A stretch of 64,000 nucleotides of DNA from JAPPLB01 sp965206655 (GTDB lineage Bacteria; Acidobacteriota; Terriglobia; Bryobacterales; UBA6623), in contig CBDBKC010000028.1 in NCBI GenBank assembly GCA_965206655.1, positions 1 to 64,000 of the forward strand, given 5' to 3'. The notes beneath the pieces are model-generated. The model made no database searches and had not been told where the DNA came from. It saw only the letters and a list, made by a program, of their open reading frames with translations. Position numbers and translations under genes: made by a program. This document shows positions 7,906-16,937 of this stretch, piece by piece (the first letter of the stretch is position 1; the number at the start of each line of letters is the position of its first letter).

Positions 7906-9678
7906 ATGCCTGACACCCTAGCACGGCTATTCCGGCACGCCGTGTCGTACGACAAGCCGGACATGATTCTGACCAAGACTGACGGAACCTACCGGCCGAT
8001 TGCGGCGAGCGAGGTCTACCGCCGTGTAGGGCGTCTGCACTTCGCTTTGAAGGAGGCCGGCATGGCGGCGGGCGACCGCTGTGCGTTGCTTTCCGAAAAT
8101 CGCTGGGAATGGGCCGTGAGCGACTTCGCCATGATGACGGCTGGCATCGTCAGTGTGCCGATCTATCCGACCCTGCCCGCCGAGCAGATCCAGTACCTGC
8201 TCGAACATTCCGAATCACGCGCGATCTGCGTTTCCACCGAAGACCAGTTGAAGAAGATTCTCTCCATCTGGGACCGGCTTCCGCGACTTGATGGCGTCGT
8301 CATCTTCGATGCCTTTGAAACGGATGATCCTCGCATCACAACACTTGAAGATCTGATTGGCCGTCACCCGCTCAGTAGCGAGGAGAGAGACGAGTTCGAG
8401 AGAACCATCAGTTCCATTCAAGCCGACGACCTGGCCAGCATCATCTACACCTCGGGCACAACCGGCACTCCCAAGGGGGTCATCCTGACCCACGGCAATT
8501 TCGGAAGCAACGTCCGTGACAACGGTCTCGACATCGGGTGCGAGGATACCGGACTTTCGTTTCTCCCGTTGTCTCATGTCGCCGAGCGGATGGCAGACTA
8601 CGCCTTCTTCTATGACGGAGCAACTCTTGCGTATGCCGAGTCGATCGATGCCGTTCCAAAGAATCTGATGGAAGTGCGGCCGACGATCGCTGTCGGCGTG
8701 CCGCGATTTTTCGAGAAGGTTCACGATCGCGTGCAGGCATCGGTAGCCGGCGCGTCGCCCCTGAAGCGCCGACTTTTTCATTGGGCGATCAGCGTCGGCA
8801 AGGAGACTGCGCCTTATCGGTTGAAGCATGAGCCCATCCCTTTGGGACTCCGTCTCAAGTCGAGTCTGGCCGATCGGCTGGTCTTCACGAAACTTCGCGG
8901 CAGGCTCGGTGGCCGCATCCGCTACTTCATTTCAGGCGCGGCCCCGCTACCGCGCCACATCGCGGAGTTCTTCTTCGCCCTCGGAGTCAAGATTTGCGAG
9001 GGCTATGGCCTCACCGAGACATCGCCGGTCATCGCGCTGAACACGGCGGACAACCTTCGATTTGGAACCGTCGGCAGGGTCATCAAAAATGTCCGGGTGA
9101 AAATAGCACCCGACGGTGAGATCCTCGTTCGCGGACCCAACATCATGCGCGGCTATTACAAAGACGAAAAACAGACGGTCGAAGTCATTGTCGACGGCTG
9201 GTTCCACACCGGCGACATCGGGAAACTCGACGACGACGACTACCTCAGCATCACCGACCGCAAGAAAGATCTTTTCAAGACATCGGGCGGCAAGTACATC
9301 GCTCCCCAACCCATCGAGAATCAGATCAAGACCAGCCCTTATGTCTCCGCCGCCGTCGTGATCGCCCAGGGCCGCAAGTTTCCCAGCGCCCTGATCGTCC
9401 CGGATTTCGCCAAGCTTCACGAGTACGCACAGCAGCAAGGCATCGAAACCAAAGATCGGCCGGCTTTAGTGCGCCACACCGCCATCGTCAGCTTGATCGA
9501 AACGGAGGTGGGCTCGGCCTGCAGCAGTCTCGCCCGCTACGAGCAAATAAAAAAGGTTGCCGTCCTGGAGGAAGAATTCTCACTCGAAAAGGGCGAGATC
9601 ACCCCCACGATGAAAATCCGCCGGCGCGAAGTCGAGCGCCGCTACTCCACCCGCATCGACGAGATCTACTCGTCTTAG
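7906..9678 (+). CDS. Long-chain acyl-CoA synthetase (AMP-forming)
   Basis: A 590-aa ANL-superfamily ligase converting fatty acid, ATP and CoA to acyl-CoA via an acyl-adenylate. Motifs: P-loop YTSGTTGTPKGVILTHGN, the A5 motif GYGLTETSP, TGDIG, and the hinge/lid DRKKDLFKTSGGKYI. Length and the long insertion before the lid match the FadD15/long-chain subgroup. ATG 7906 is chosen because ACAGGAG stands 5 nt before it; the frame is open further upstream, but only into the MITE. It stands alone on this strand, with the copper module following after 85 bp and its own promoter. Confidence 0.93.
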   Translation: MPDTLARLFRHAVSYDKPDMILTKTDGTYRPIAASEVYRRVGRLHFALKEAGMAAGDRCALLSENRWEWAVSDFAMMTAGIVSVPIYPTLPAEQIQYLLEHSESRAICVSTEDQLKKILSIWDRLPRLDGVVIFDAFETDDPRITTLEDLIGRHPLSSEERDEFERTISSIQADDLASIIYTSGTTGTPKGVILTHGNFGSNVRDNGLDIGCEDTGLSFLPLSHVAERMADYAFFYDGATLAYAESIDAVPKNLMEVRPTIAVGVPRFFEKVHDRVQASVAGASPLKRRLFHWAISVGKETAPYRLKHEPIPLGLRLKSSLADRLVFTKLRGRLGGRIRYFISGAAPLPRHIAEFFFALGVKICEGYGLTETSPVIALNTADNLRFGTVGRVIKNVRVKIAPDGEILVRGPNIMRGYYKDEKQTVEVIVDGWFHTGDIGKLDDDDYLSITDRKKDLFKTSGGKYIAPQPIENQIKTSPYVSAAVVIAQGRKFPSALIVPDFAKLHEYAQQQGIETKDRPALVRHTAIVSLIETEVGSACSSLARYEQIKKVAVLEEEFSLEKGEITPTMKIRRREVERRYSTRIDEIYSS

Positions 9679-9731
9679 CCGTGACCGTCGATTTGGGTTC
9701 AAATCGTGGTGAGTTCGGGCTCTGCCGGGTC

Positions 9732-9737
9732 TATAAT
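9732..9737 (+). promoter_or_regulatory. Probable -10 box (TATAAT) for the copper module
   Basis: A perfect TATAAT lies 27 bp before the GTG of the small Cys-rich gene. The hexamer 17 bp upstream (GTGAGT) is a poor -35, which is what activator-dependent (e.g. MerR/CueR-type) or weak promoters often show. Predicted start of transcription is around 9744. Confidence 0.45.
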
Positions 9738-9763
9738 ACAGGGGCAAGTATTCAACGAAGCCT

Positions 9764-10150
9764 GTGGACACGTTCGTCAAAATCGGTCTTTCGGCCCGGC
9801 TGGCCGGCTTGGTCGCTTCATTCGCCTTAGCGACGGTGACCACGCTTAGCGTGTGCCCGGTTCTGGCGGCTTCGCTCGCGAAGGATGCGCATCGTTGCTG
9901 CAAGACCTCGGGTACGCAGGTGCCTGCGTCGGACGACAGTGGCTGCCGGACAAAATGCGCCGGTTCGGCTTCGGTAATCATCACGCCGGTCGGGTCTACC
10001 GCCGGATCGTCATTCGTTGACCAGACTCCGCTTGCGCTTGTTGACGCTTACGTTCCGAAACCCGTCGTCGAGACGAGCGTCACGCCGACGCCGCGCCCTG
10101 CCGGACCTCCCCGTCCGATCTACGAGCGCAATTCGGCGTTGCTGATTTAG
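9764..10150 (+). CDS. Small secreted Cys-rich protein upstream of copA
   Basis: A 128-aa protein with a signal peptide (hydrophobic about residues 12-35, ending VLAAS) and a mature part containing the cysteine cluster RCCKTSG and CRTKC, followed by a Pro/Thr-rich tail. GTG start taken from the promoter spacing. Small Cys-rich exported proteins commonly accompany copA/copB and may bind Cu. No named family recognised. Confidence 0.6.
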   Translation: MDTFVKIGLSARLAGLVASFALATVTTLSVCPVLAASLAKDAHRCCKTSGTQVPASDDSGCRTKCAGSASVIITPVGSTAGSSFVDQTPLALVDAYVPKPVVETSVTPTPRPAGPPRPIYERNSALLI

Positions 10151-10364
10151 CCAACCCTCCCATCCCCTTTTTCGACAAGCACATCGCCTGTCCTGCCCGT
10201 GTTGGGTGGGGCGGGCCGCTGCCTTGCATCTTGCTGGGCGGGTGTTGCGACATTTGCCCGGTTGCGACTCGGCGCAGCCGCGACTGGATCCTCATTGAGG
10301 CTGAATCCAGCATCGTTTCATCGCCAATCGCTATCTAACAAAAGACAGGGAAGGACGCACAAGG
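10151..10364. other. Spacer between the Cys-rich gene and copA
   Basis: 214 bp, GC-rich, with no open frame of note and no clear terminator. A purine-rich GGGAAGGA lies about 10 nt before the copA ATG and probably serves as its ribosome binding site. Confidence 0.4.
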
Positions 10365-12344
10365 ATGACGAGACGAACAGTATTAAGCCGCGCGTGTCAG
10401 GGCCTGGGCGTTGCCGCCCTTGGTTCCCTTCTCCCGGCCTGGGCGCGAAGCGGCGCCGGGACCGCATCAACGGGGCTGACTACGCTATCAGGCACGAGTT
10501 TCGATCTTGAGGTGGGCCACACGCCGATTACGATTGACGGCCGACTTGGCCACGCCGTGACGGTGAACGGTCACGTCCCGGCGCCGCTGCTTCGCTGGCG
10601 GGAAGGCGACGAGATCGTTCTGCGCGTGACCAATCATCTTCACGACCACGATACGTCGATCCACTGGCACGGGTTGCTCGTGCCGTTTTACATGGACGGG
10701 GTGCCGGGCATCAGCTTTCCGGGCATTAAACCGGGCGAAACGTTCACATACAAGTTCCGCGTTCCGCAAAACGGTACGTATTGGTATCACAGCCACTCGG
10801 GCATGCAGGAGCAGCTAGGCCATTACGGTCCGATCATCATCGAGCCACGGGGGCCCGACCCTGTCGCCTACGACCGCGAGTACGTCGTGGTTCTTTCGGA
10901 CTGGACGTTTAGCGACGCCCACCGCCTCTTCGGCAAGCTCAAGAAACTGAGCGGCGGTTTCAATTTCCAGAAGCGCACGGTCGGGGATTTCTTCCGTGAC
11001 GCCTCGCGCGAGGGACTCGGCAAGACGCTCGAGAATCGAACGATGTGGGGCGCCATGCGCATGGATCCCACCGACATCGCGGATGTGACCGGCGCGGCTT
11101 ATACGTATCTCATCAACGGCCACGGCCCGGCCGACAACTGGACCGCGCTGTTTGAGCCGGGCGAGCGGGTGCGGTTGCGGATCATCAATGCTTCGGCGAT
11201 GACGCTCTTCAACGTGCGTATTCCGGGCCTGCCGATGACCGTCGTTCAGTCGGACGGCCTGAACGTGCAACCCGTCGAAACCGACGAGTTCCAGATCGGC
11301 GTCGCGGAAACGTACGACGTGATTGTGCAACCGAAGAGGAAGGCGGCCTTTACGCTGATGTGCGAATCGATCGACCGCAGCGGGTATGCGCGCGCTACGC
11401 TCGCCCCGAGCGAAGGCATGAGGGCGGAAGTGCCTGCGGTGCGGCCGCGGCCGCTGCTGACGATGAAGGATATGGGGATGGATCACGGCGCCATGGATCA
11501 TGAAGGACATGAATCCATACCGGTGGAGACTAAAGATGCAGGCGCGGACCCGTACGCCGGTCATCATCCGGCGGCGGCTGAGGCCCCTGCCGCGACGGAC
11601 CCCCATGTTGAGCATCGTCAAGCCGCGGCTGAAGCGGCTACCGAGACGGATCCTCACGCCGCGCATCGTCACGGCGCTACCCCGACACCCGCCGAGGACC
11701 ACAGCGCACACAACGCTCCCGCGCCCGATGCGCACGCCGGTCACGCTGGTCACGCCGGTCATGCGATGCCGAAGATGGACGCACACGGCGGCATGGGCGC
11801 CATGCAACGGCACGAGCATCCCGGTGGTCCGGGAAACTCCAATGTCGCGATGCAACCAACAAACCGCCTCAACGAACCCGGCACGGGTCTTGAGAATGTT
11901 GCCCATCGCGCGCTGACCTACGCACAGCTCAAGAGCCTTGATCCGAACCCGGACTTGCGCGAGCCGGGGCGGGAGATCGAGCTGCATCTAACGTCGAACA
12001 TGGAACGTTACATGTGGTCGTTCGACGGAAAGAAGTTTTCCGATGTCGTCGATCCGATTGTGTTCTACAAAGACGAGCGAGTAAGACTAACGCTGGTGAA
12101 TGACACAATGATGCCGCACCCCATTCATTTGCACGGCATGTACTTCGATGTCGTCAATCGGGCCGGGAATCACAAGCCCCGAAAGCACACGATCATCGTC
12201 AAGCCTGGTGAAAAACTCTCCGTTGATATCACGGCCGACGCTGTGGGGGACTGGGCTTTCCACTGCCACCTGCTCTATCACATGCACGCCGGGATGTTTC
12301 AGGTTGTATCGGTTGTCGATTCGAAGCCGGAGGCGCACTCCTGA
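10365..12344 (+). CDS. copA: Multicopper oxidase, copper-resistance protein A
   Basis: A 659-aa periplasmic multicopper oxidase. The N-terminus RRTVLSRACQGLGVAALG is a Tat signal, as expected for a folded copper enzyme. Type 2/3 copper ligands are visible in SIHWHG, YWYHSHSG, HPIHLHGMYFD and HCHLLYHMHAGMF. Between the second and third cupredoxin domains lies a long Met/His-rich linker (about residues 366-490: MKDMGMDHGAMDHEGH, then repeated DPHxxHR and HAGH units), larger than a typical linker. It oxidises or sequesters Cu(I) in the periplasm. Its stop overlaps the copB ATG by one base (TGATG), so the two are co-translated. Confidence 0.95.
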   Translation: MTRRTVLSRACQGLGVAALGSLLPAWARSGAGTASTGLTTLSGTSFDLEVGHTPITIDGRLGHAVTVNGHVPAPLLRWREGDEIVLRVTNHLHDHDTSIHWHGLLVPFYMDGVPGISFPGIKPGETFTYKFRVPQNGTYWYHSHSGMQEQLGHYGPIIIEPRGPDPVAYDREYVVVLSDWTFSDAHRLFGKLKKLSGGFNFQKRTVGDFFRDASREGLGKTLENRTMWGAMRMDPTDIADVTGAAYTYLINGHGPADNWTALFEPGERVRLRIINASAMTLFNVRIPGLPMTVVQSDGLNVQPVETDEFQIGVAETYDVIVQPKRKAAFTLMCESIDRSGYARATLAPSEGMRAEVPAVRPRPLLTMKDMGMDHGAMDHEGHESIPVETKDAGADPYAGHHPAAAEAPAATDPHVEHRQAAAEAATETDPHAAHRHGATPTPAEDHSAHNAPAPDAHAGHAGHAGHAMPKMDAHGGMGAMQRHEHPGGPGNSNVAMQPTNRLNEPGTGLENVAHRALTYAQLKSLDPNPDLREPGREIELHLTSNMERYMWSFDGKKFSDVVDPIVFYKDERVRLTLVNDTMMPHPIHLHGMYFDVVNRAGNHKPRKHTIIVKPGEKLSVDITADAVGDWAFHCHLLYHMHAGMFQVVSVVDSKPEAHS

Positions 12345-13120
12345 TGCGGCCCCGTTACGTAGTTATGTTATTTCTCCTAATCGTGCTTGCCGCTTCGCGG
12401 GCTTCGGCACAGGAAGCCGCCAACGATCACTATGACCCGGAAGCGATGAAAGCCGCGCGGGAACAGTTGCGCCGCGAGCATGGAGGATCAACGAACTTTT
12501 TCCTGCAAGCGGATCGCTTTGAGTATCAGCCAAACGAAGGGTCGGGTCTTCTGCTTTGGGAGGGACAGGGCTGGGTTGGGGGTGATTACAACCGTTTCTG
12601 GATGAAGACCGAGGGGGGGTATCTCGGCGAAACAGGCGGGTTTGAGGAGGCGGAGCTTCAGGCCCTCTATAGCCGGCCCGTGAGTGCTTATTTCGACTTT
12701 CAAGCGGGCGTGCGTCAGGACATGCAGCCCGGCGCCCAGCGTACTTTTGGCGTGATCGGCGTGCAAGGACTTGCTCCTTACTGGTTTGAGATCGATACGG
12801 CGCTGTTCATCAGCCATGACGGCGACGTATCGGCGCGATTCGAGACGGAGTACGACTTGCGCTTCACTCAGAGGCTGATTCTCCAGCCGCGGGCGGAACT
12901 GAATCTCGTGTTCCAGGAGGTCGAGGAGATCGGGATCGGATCCGGGCTGAGCACGGCCGAGTTGGGAGCGCGGCTGCGCTACGAATTCAAACGAGAGTTT
13001 GCGCCTTACGTCGGAGTTTCCTGGGTGCGCGCGGCCGGAGCAACCGCCGACTTCGTGCGGCGCGATGGGGGAAGTCCGGGCAGCCTATCGGTCGCGGTGG
13101 GCCTGCGGCTCTGGTTCTAA
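12344..13120 (+). CDS. copB: Copper-resistance outer-membrane protein B
   Basis: A 258-aa protein with a signal peptide (residues 1-22, ending ASAQ). The rest is an outer-membrane beta-barrel of the CopB family: FFLQADRFEYQ, WKTEGGYLGE-like strands, GVRQDMQPG, and a terminal phenylalanine after alternating residues (VAVGLRLWF). It lacks the Met-rich N-terminus seen in some CopB proteins; the metal-rich segment here is in CopA instead. Overlaps copA by one base. Confidence 0.93.
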   Translation: MRPRYVVMLFLLIVLAASRASAQEAANDHYDPEAMKAAREQLRREHGGSTNFFLQADRFEYQPNEGSGLLLWEGQGWVGGDYNRFWMKTEGGYLGETGGFEEAELQALYSRPVSAYFDFQAGVRQDMQPGAQRTFGVIGVQGLAPYWFEIDTALFISHDGDVSARFETEYDLRFTQRLILQPRAELNLVFQEVEEIGIGSGLSTAELGARLRYEFKREFAPYVGVSWVRAAGATADFVRRDGGSPGSLSVAVGLRLWF

Positions 13121-13172
13121 CGAAGAAACACATAAGGAAACAAATAAACACAGACATAATGCAACGTGTAAG

Positions 13173-14838
13173 CCAGGATTTCCATTTTGGCCCTGGCACG
13201 GTGAAAGTATACACCCGCGCTGCCCCGAAGACCACGTCTTTCCGCGCTGAACCCTGCACATCACCTCCGGCGGCAGGCCCCAAAGCCCGTCCGTCCGCTC
13301 ACAGACGTTGATGGAGCGGGCTGAACGGCACACCGGCCGACACTGCTCCCTGCGAAGCCTTTTCGGAGCTAAAAACTGTTGATCCTCGTCCAGGTAACGC
13401 TACCCGCTCGGCAGCGGCAGCGCCCAGATCCTGTGCAGCATGTCACCGAACAGCCGCCGGTTCAGATGCCCCTCGGCCAGCAGCAACCAGTAGTAGCGCG
13501 CGTGCTTGACCAGCCGGCCGCCGGTCTTCATCAGCCGCTGCTGCAAGCTCGTGAGCGACCAACTCTTGATCCTGTTCGGCAGTCCGAGCCGCCGCCACAA
13601 GTTGCCCAGGTTGTAGGCCAGCACGCTGAGTTGCAGTCGCACTTCGTTGGCCCGAAAGCGATGGCACGAAAGCCGCGTCCAGTGCGTGGCCTGTTTGCCT
13701 TCTTTAATCCATTGCTCGGCCGTGCCGCGCTTGTTGTAGAAGCGCACCACCGACCGGCTTGGCAAGCTCATGTTGGTCACGATAAATCCGACCCGCGGGA
13801 ACAGCTCACCGAGATGATGCTCGACCTTGGCCACGATGCGTCGCGGCTTGGACCAACTCTCCGCCTGATAGCGGAAGCTCTTGTAGCGCACCAAGGGCTT
13901 GCGACCCGGCCTGCCCGGCGGGCGAAACAAGATGTCTTCGATCGCCAATTCCAAGCTCTTGTTGGCCGGAATGCGAATGGCGTACTGCACTCCGCGTTCC
14001 TCCGAAAACTCATAAATCTCCGGCTTGGCAAAGGCCGCATCGCCCCGGAAGGTGACCTGTTTGCCCACAGCCTGTTGGCGCTTGATCTCGGGCAGCAGCA
14101 ACTCCTTCCAGTCCTCAGCGCTGTGCACGTTGCCTGGACGCAGCTTCGCCGCCAGGCAATCCCCATGCTGGTTGAACAACAACAGCGGGTGGTAGCAGAC
14201 CGACTCGAAATGGCCGTTGTAGGCGCTGCCCTCTTGCTGGCCGTGGACAGGGCTTTCGGTCGAATCCATGTCGAGCACGACGCGCTCGGAGTCGTCTTGC
14301 GTCTCGGCTTGCGCCACCAGCTCGCGGTTCACAGCCATCAGCCCCAGCAAGTTCTCCTCGCTCGCCAGCATCTCCGTCTCGAAGCTCTGCAGTCGCGAGG
14401 TCAGTGCCCCGCCGCGATCCCAGTTCCTCTTCGAGCCGATCAAGCGAAACGTCGGGTCAGCCGACACTCGGACGGCGTCATTGAGGTCCTCGTAGCCTGC
14501 CAGCCGAGAGTAGACTGACTGCCGCAGCAGATCGGCCAGCGGGAACTTCTTGTTCAAGCCTTGCCGTGGGTCACTGAGGTGTTCGTCGATCAGCTTCCCG
14601 AGTCCGAGTCGCTCGTCCAGCTCGCGGACCAGGATCAGCCCGCCGTCGGAAGTGACACGCGATCCTTGGAAATCGACTTTCAATAAGCCGTTGAAGCTTA
14701 GCTGGAACGGTTTGTTTTCTTTTTCACCCATTGGGTGTTGATCTCCTCAGCGCCTTGAGTGCTTTCCAACCCGCATAAATAAAGGCGTCCGAGGCCACCC
14801 GATGGTTAGCAGAATCGAAACTAAAGTGGGAATCCGGG
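13173..14838 (-). mobile_element. IS1380-family insertion sequence, copy 2 (1666 bp)
   Basis: Ends are imperfect inverted repeats starting CCAGGATTTCCATTTTGG on the left and CCCGGATTCCCACTTTAG (complement) on the right. The 5-bp target duplication GTAAG is at 13168-13172 and 14839-14843. Identical in length to copy 3. It lies between copB and the alcohol dehydrogenase without breaking either. About 225 bp between the left end and the transposase stop are non-coding. Confidence 0.95.
13400..14731 (-). CDS. IS1380-family transposase (copy 2, intact)
   Basis: A 443-aa DDE transposase with D156 (LDMDSTESP), D231 (FRGDAAFAKPEIY) and E339 (KRGTAEQWIKEGK), as usual for IS1380. Start ATG preceded by GGAGATCAACACCCA, giving a reasonable GGAG ribosome binding site. 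A 379-aa open frame on the opposite strand is a shadow produced by the codon bias. Same protein as copy 3. Confidence 0.96.
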   Translation of the reverse strand: MGEKENKPFQLSFNGLLKVDFQGSRVTSDGGLILVRELDERLGLGKLIDEHLSDPRQGLNKKFPLADLLRQSVYSRLAGYEDLNDAVRVSADPTFRLIGSKRNWDRGGALTSRLQSFETEMLASEENLLGLMAVNRELVAQAETQDDSERVVLDMDSTESPVHGQQEGSAYNGHFESVCYHPLLLFNQHGDCLAAKLRPGNVHSAEDWKELLLPEIKRQQAVGKQVTFRGDAAFAKPEIYEFSEERGVQYAIRIPANKSLELAIEDILFRPPGRPGRKPLVRYKSFRYQAESWSKPRRIVAKVEHHLGELFPRVGFIVTNMSLPSRSVVRFYNKRGTAEQWIKEGKQATHWTRLSCHRFRANEVRLQLSVLAYNLGNLWRRLGLPNRIKSWSLTSLQQRLMKTGGRLVKHARYYWLLLAEGHLNRRLFGDMLHRIWALPLPSG

Positions 14839-14918
14839 GTAAGCTTAGGCTAGTAGAGCCTGCGGGGCTGGACCTGGCGCCCGGCCGGTGTGGTTGACCG
14901 CATCAAGTGAAAGGCCGG

Positions 14919-15923
14919 CTAGCCGAATTTCACAACGACCCGGCCCGGCAAACGGCCCGCTTTCATTTCTTCCATCGCTTCCGCGAGATCATCGAGTTCA
15001 CCCGTCTGCGTCTGTATCGCGGTTTCGCCGCGGCACGCGATGTCCATCACCTCATTCAACTCACTAGGATTGCCGAGGAAACTCCCCGCCACGCGGATTC
15101 GGTTGAGTACGGTGTCGACGATCGACAACTCGAACTTCTGATGATCGAGCCCCACGAGCAGGAGTAATCCCCCGCGCCGCAGGCACTGCCTGGCTTGCTC
15201 AATCACCCGAGGAAGTCCGACGAAGCAGACCGCGGCATGGACGCCCCCAATACGTTGTAACGCCTCGATCGGGTCCTGCTCCGTCGAGTTCAGAACAATC
15301 CGGGCGCCGAGGGACTTGGCGGTATCGAGTTTCTCGTCCGATACATCCACGGCGGCGACGCGCAACTCTTTCAGCCGGGCATACTGGATGGCGAGCTGAC
15401 CCAGCCCGCCCACGCCAAACACGGCAAGCCAGGATTTCGGCGGCAGCGCCGCCTGCTGGACGGCATGATACGAAGTCCAGCCGGCGCAGCACAGCGGCGC
15501 GGCCTGCACCGGAGTGAGCTCGGATGGAATGCGGACCGAGTACTCCGGACGTGCGATGACGTATTCCGCGAACCCTCCGTCAACGTGAAAACCGGTGTAC
15601 TGCTGGCGTGGACACAGTTCGGCATGTTCGCGGCGGCAGGCCTCGCACCTTCCGCAGGCGCCGTGCAGGGACGTCAGTCCGAGGCGGTCACCCGTAGCAG
15701 CGTTTTCGACTCCCTCCCCGAGTCTCTCAACGATGCCGACAGCTTCATGTCCCAGGGTGAGCGGCAGCTTCGGCAGCGACTCGAACGATTGCACAAAAAG
15801 GTCGGAATGGCAGAGCCCGCAAGCCTCGGTGCGAAGCAGGACTTCGCCCGGCCCGGGGTCGGGAATCGCGGTTTCCTCTATGATGACGGGCCCACCGGGC
15901 CCATGGATGCGCGCAGCCTTCAT
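14919..15923 (-). CDS. Zinc-dependent alcohol dehydrogenase
   Basis: A 334-aa medium-chain dehydrogenase, NAD(P)-dependent. Catalytic zinc ligands: CGLCHSD and GHEAVGIV (GHE). The structural zinc lobe CGRCEACRREHAELC has four cysteines, and the Rossmann motif is GVGGLGQLAIQYA. This pattern matches AdhP/AdhA-type alcohol dehydrogenases. Start placed at MKAARIHGPGGP, the usual beginning of the family; the frame stays open 29 codons further upstream. IS1380 copy 2 lies 75 bp beyond its 3' end. Confidence 0.93.
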   Translation of the reverse strand: MKAARIHGPGGPVIIEETAIPDPGPGEVLLRTEACGLCHSDLFVQSFESLPKLPLTLGHEAVGIVERLGEGVENAATGDRLGLTSLHGACGRCEACRREHAELCPRQQYTGFHVDGGFAEYVIARPEYSVRIPSELTPVQAAPLCCAGWTSYHAVQQAALPPKSWLAVFGVGGLGQLAIQYARLKELRVAAVDVSDEKLDTAKSLGARIVLNSTEQDPIEALQRIGGVHAAVCFVGLPRVIEQARQCLRRGGLLLLVGLDHQKFELSIVDTVLNRIRVAGSFLGNPSELNEVMDIACRGETAIQTQTGELDDLAEAMEEMKAGRLPGRVVVKFG

Positions 15924-16018
15924 ATCGGTCGACCGTAACAAATCGAACTGAAGATTCTCAAGCACCGTGCTACATTTGTGGAACAAGCAGGGTTTCGGGT
16001 CGTAGCCCAAGACCCCTC

Positions 16019-16152
16019 GGACGTAGGCAAGACGCAGGGGAAGGTGCCGATCGGGTCGTCGAGCGCCGGTATTGGTCCAAGCACGACGAGCAGGTGATTT
16101 CCCTAACGATTCCTAGGAGCCGGCGATAACCGGCTCGTGCTTGCCTACGTCC
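16019..16152. repeat. Long-range 13-bp inverted repeat in intergenic region
   Basis: GGACGTAGGCAAG (16019-16031) is perfectly complementary to 16140-16152. Inside it lies a smaller stem, AGCCGG/CCGGCT around 16111-16130. The region is between the divergent dehydrogenase and methyltransferase genes. It could be a small non-autonomous element or a regulatory structure; no second copy is present in the window. Confidence 0.45.
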
Positions 16153-16197
16153 TAAGGATGAGCGTAGTCGCGATTTCGCTCGGAGGAAGAACCTGAC

Positions 16198-16761
16198 ATG
16201 AAGTCCCGTCACGTTACACAACTTTTGCCGGCCGTCTTGGTCCTCGGCTTGGCGCCCGCTGTTTGGGCTCAATTACCCGGTATTCAGCCCAATCGGCTGG
16301 CGCCCTATGTGCCTTCACCGGCCAAAGTGGTCGATCGCATGCTCTCGTTGGCCGCTGTTTCCGACGAGGACACGGTCTATGATCTGGGGTCGGGCGACGG
16401 CCGCATCGTCATCATGGCTGCGCGGCAGTTTGGGGCCAAGGCGGTGGGCGTCGAAATCGATGAAGAGCTTGTCACGAAGACGCGTGATCGCATCAAGGAG
16501 CTGAATCTGGATGACAGTGTCCGGATCGTTCAGCAAGATCTGATGGAGGTGGACCTTTCACCCGCTTCCGTCGTCACCTTGTACTTGCTTTGGACCTCAA
16601 ACAAGAAGATCAGGCCCAATCTCGAAAAGGGCCTCAAAGAGGGGACAAGGGTCGTGTCGCACGATTTTCGCATCGAAGGCTGGAAGCCCATTCAAACGGA
16701 AAAGCTACGGGGCGACGGCAGGAATCACACGATTTACCTCTACGAAGTCGGCAAACACTAG
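16198..16761 (+). CDS. Exported SAM-dependent methyltransferase-fold protein
   Basis: A 187-aa class I methyltransferase with motif I YDLGSGDGRIVI and acidic motif VGVEIDEEL. The spacing and the preceding PSPAKVVDRMLSLA resemble the ATPSC-KMT/FAM173 lysine methyltransferase group. Unusually, it begins with a convincing signal peptide (KSRHVTQLLPAVLVLGLAPAVWAQ), which would place it in the periplasm or on the membrane, where SAM is not expected. GGAGGAAGAACCTGAC precedes the ATG. MITE copy 2 starts at its stop codon. Confidence 0.85.
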   Translation: MKSRHVTQLLPAVLVLGLAPAVWAQLPGIQPNRLAPYVPSPAKVVDRMLSLAAVSDEDTVYDLGSGDGRIVIMAARQFGAKAVGVEIDEELVTKTRDRIKELNLDDSVRIVQQDLMEVDLSPASVVTLYLLWTSNKKIRPNLEKGLKEGTRVVSHDFRIEGWKPIQTEKLRGDGRNHTIYLYEVGKH

Positions 16762-16763
16762 TC

Positions 16764-16937
16764 CGCATTTCTCACCACGTGGCGAGGCGAAGTGCGTGAG
16801 AGGCCCGTCAGTGCGAGGCGCGCGCAGGTCGGCGCGCGGAGGTGTACTTGAACAGTACGGTGAGTACGGCGAGCAAGCGCAACGAAGCAATGGCGGGCCT
16901 ATCGCGTGCTTCGACCGTCAAGGTGGTGGGAAGTGCG
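16764..16937. mobile_element. MITE family A, copy 2 (about 174 bp)
   Basis: Second copy of the element at 7716-7888, with ends CGCATTTCTCACCAC and GTGGTGGGAAGTGCG. CTAG flanks it on both sides (16758-16761 and 16940-16943, two bases outside the repeats), a candidate 4-bp target duplication. The left CTAG contains the methyltransferase stop codon. The ORF6N gene on the other strand reads into the right end and terminates within it. Confidence 0.75.

Noticed and set aside
9690..9720. tRNA suspected from GGGTTCAAATC
   Set aside because: The flanking bases do not form a T-arm and no acceptor or anticodon stems can be built.
13379..14518. Long open frame (379 codons) antisense to the IS1380 transposase, repeated at 54311-55450
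   Set aside because: Exact complement of the transposase reading frame. It has no family resemblance, arises from GC-rich codon bias, and lacks its own ribosome binding site.
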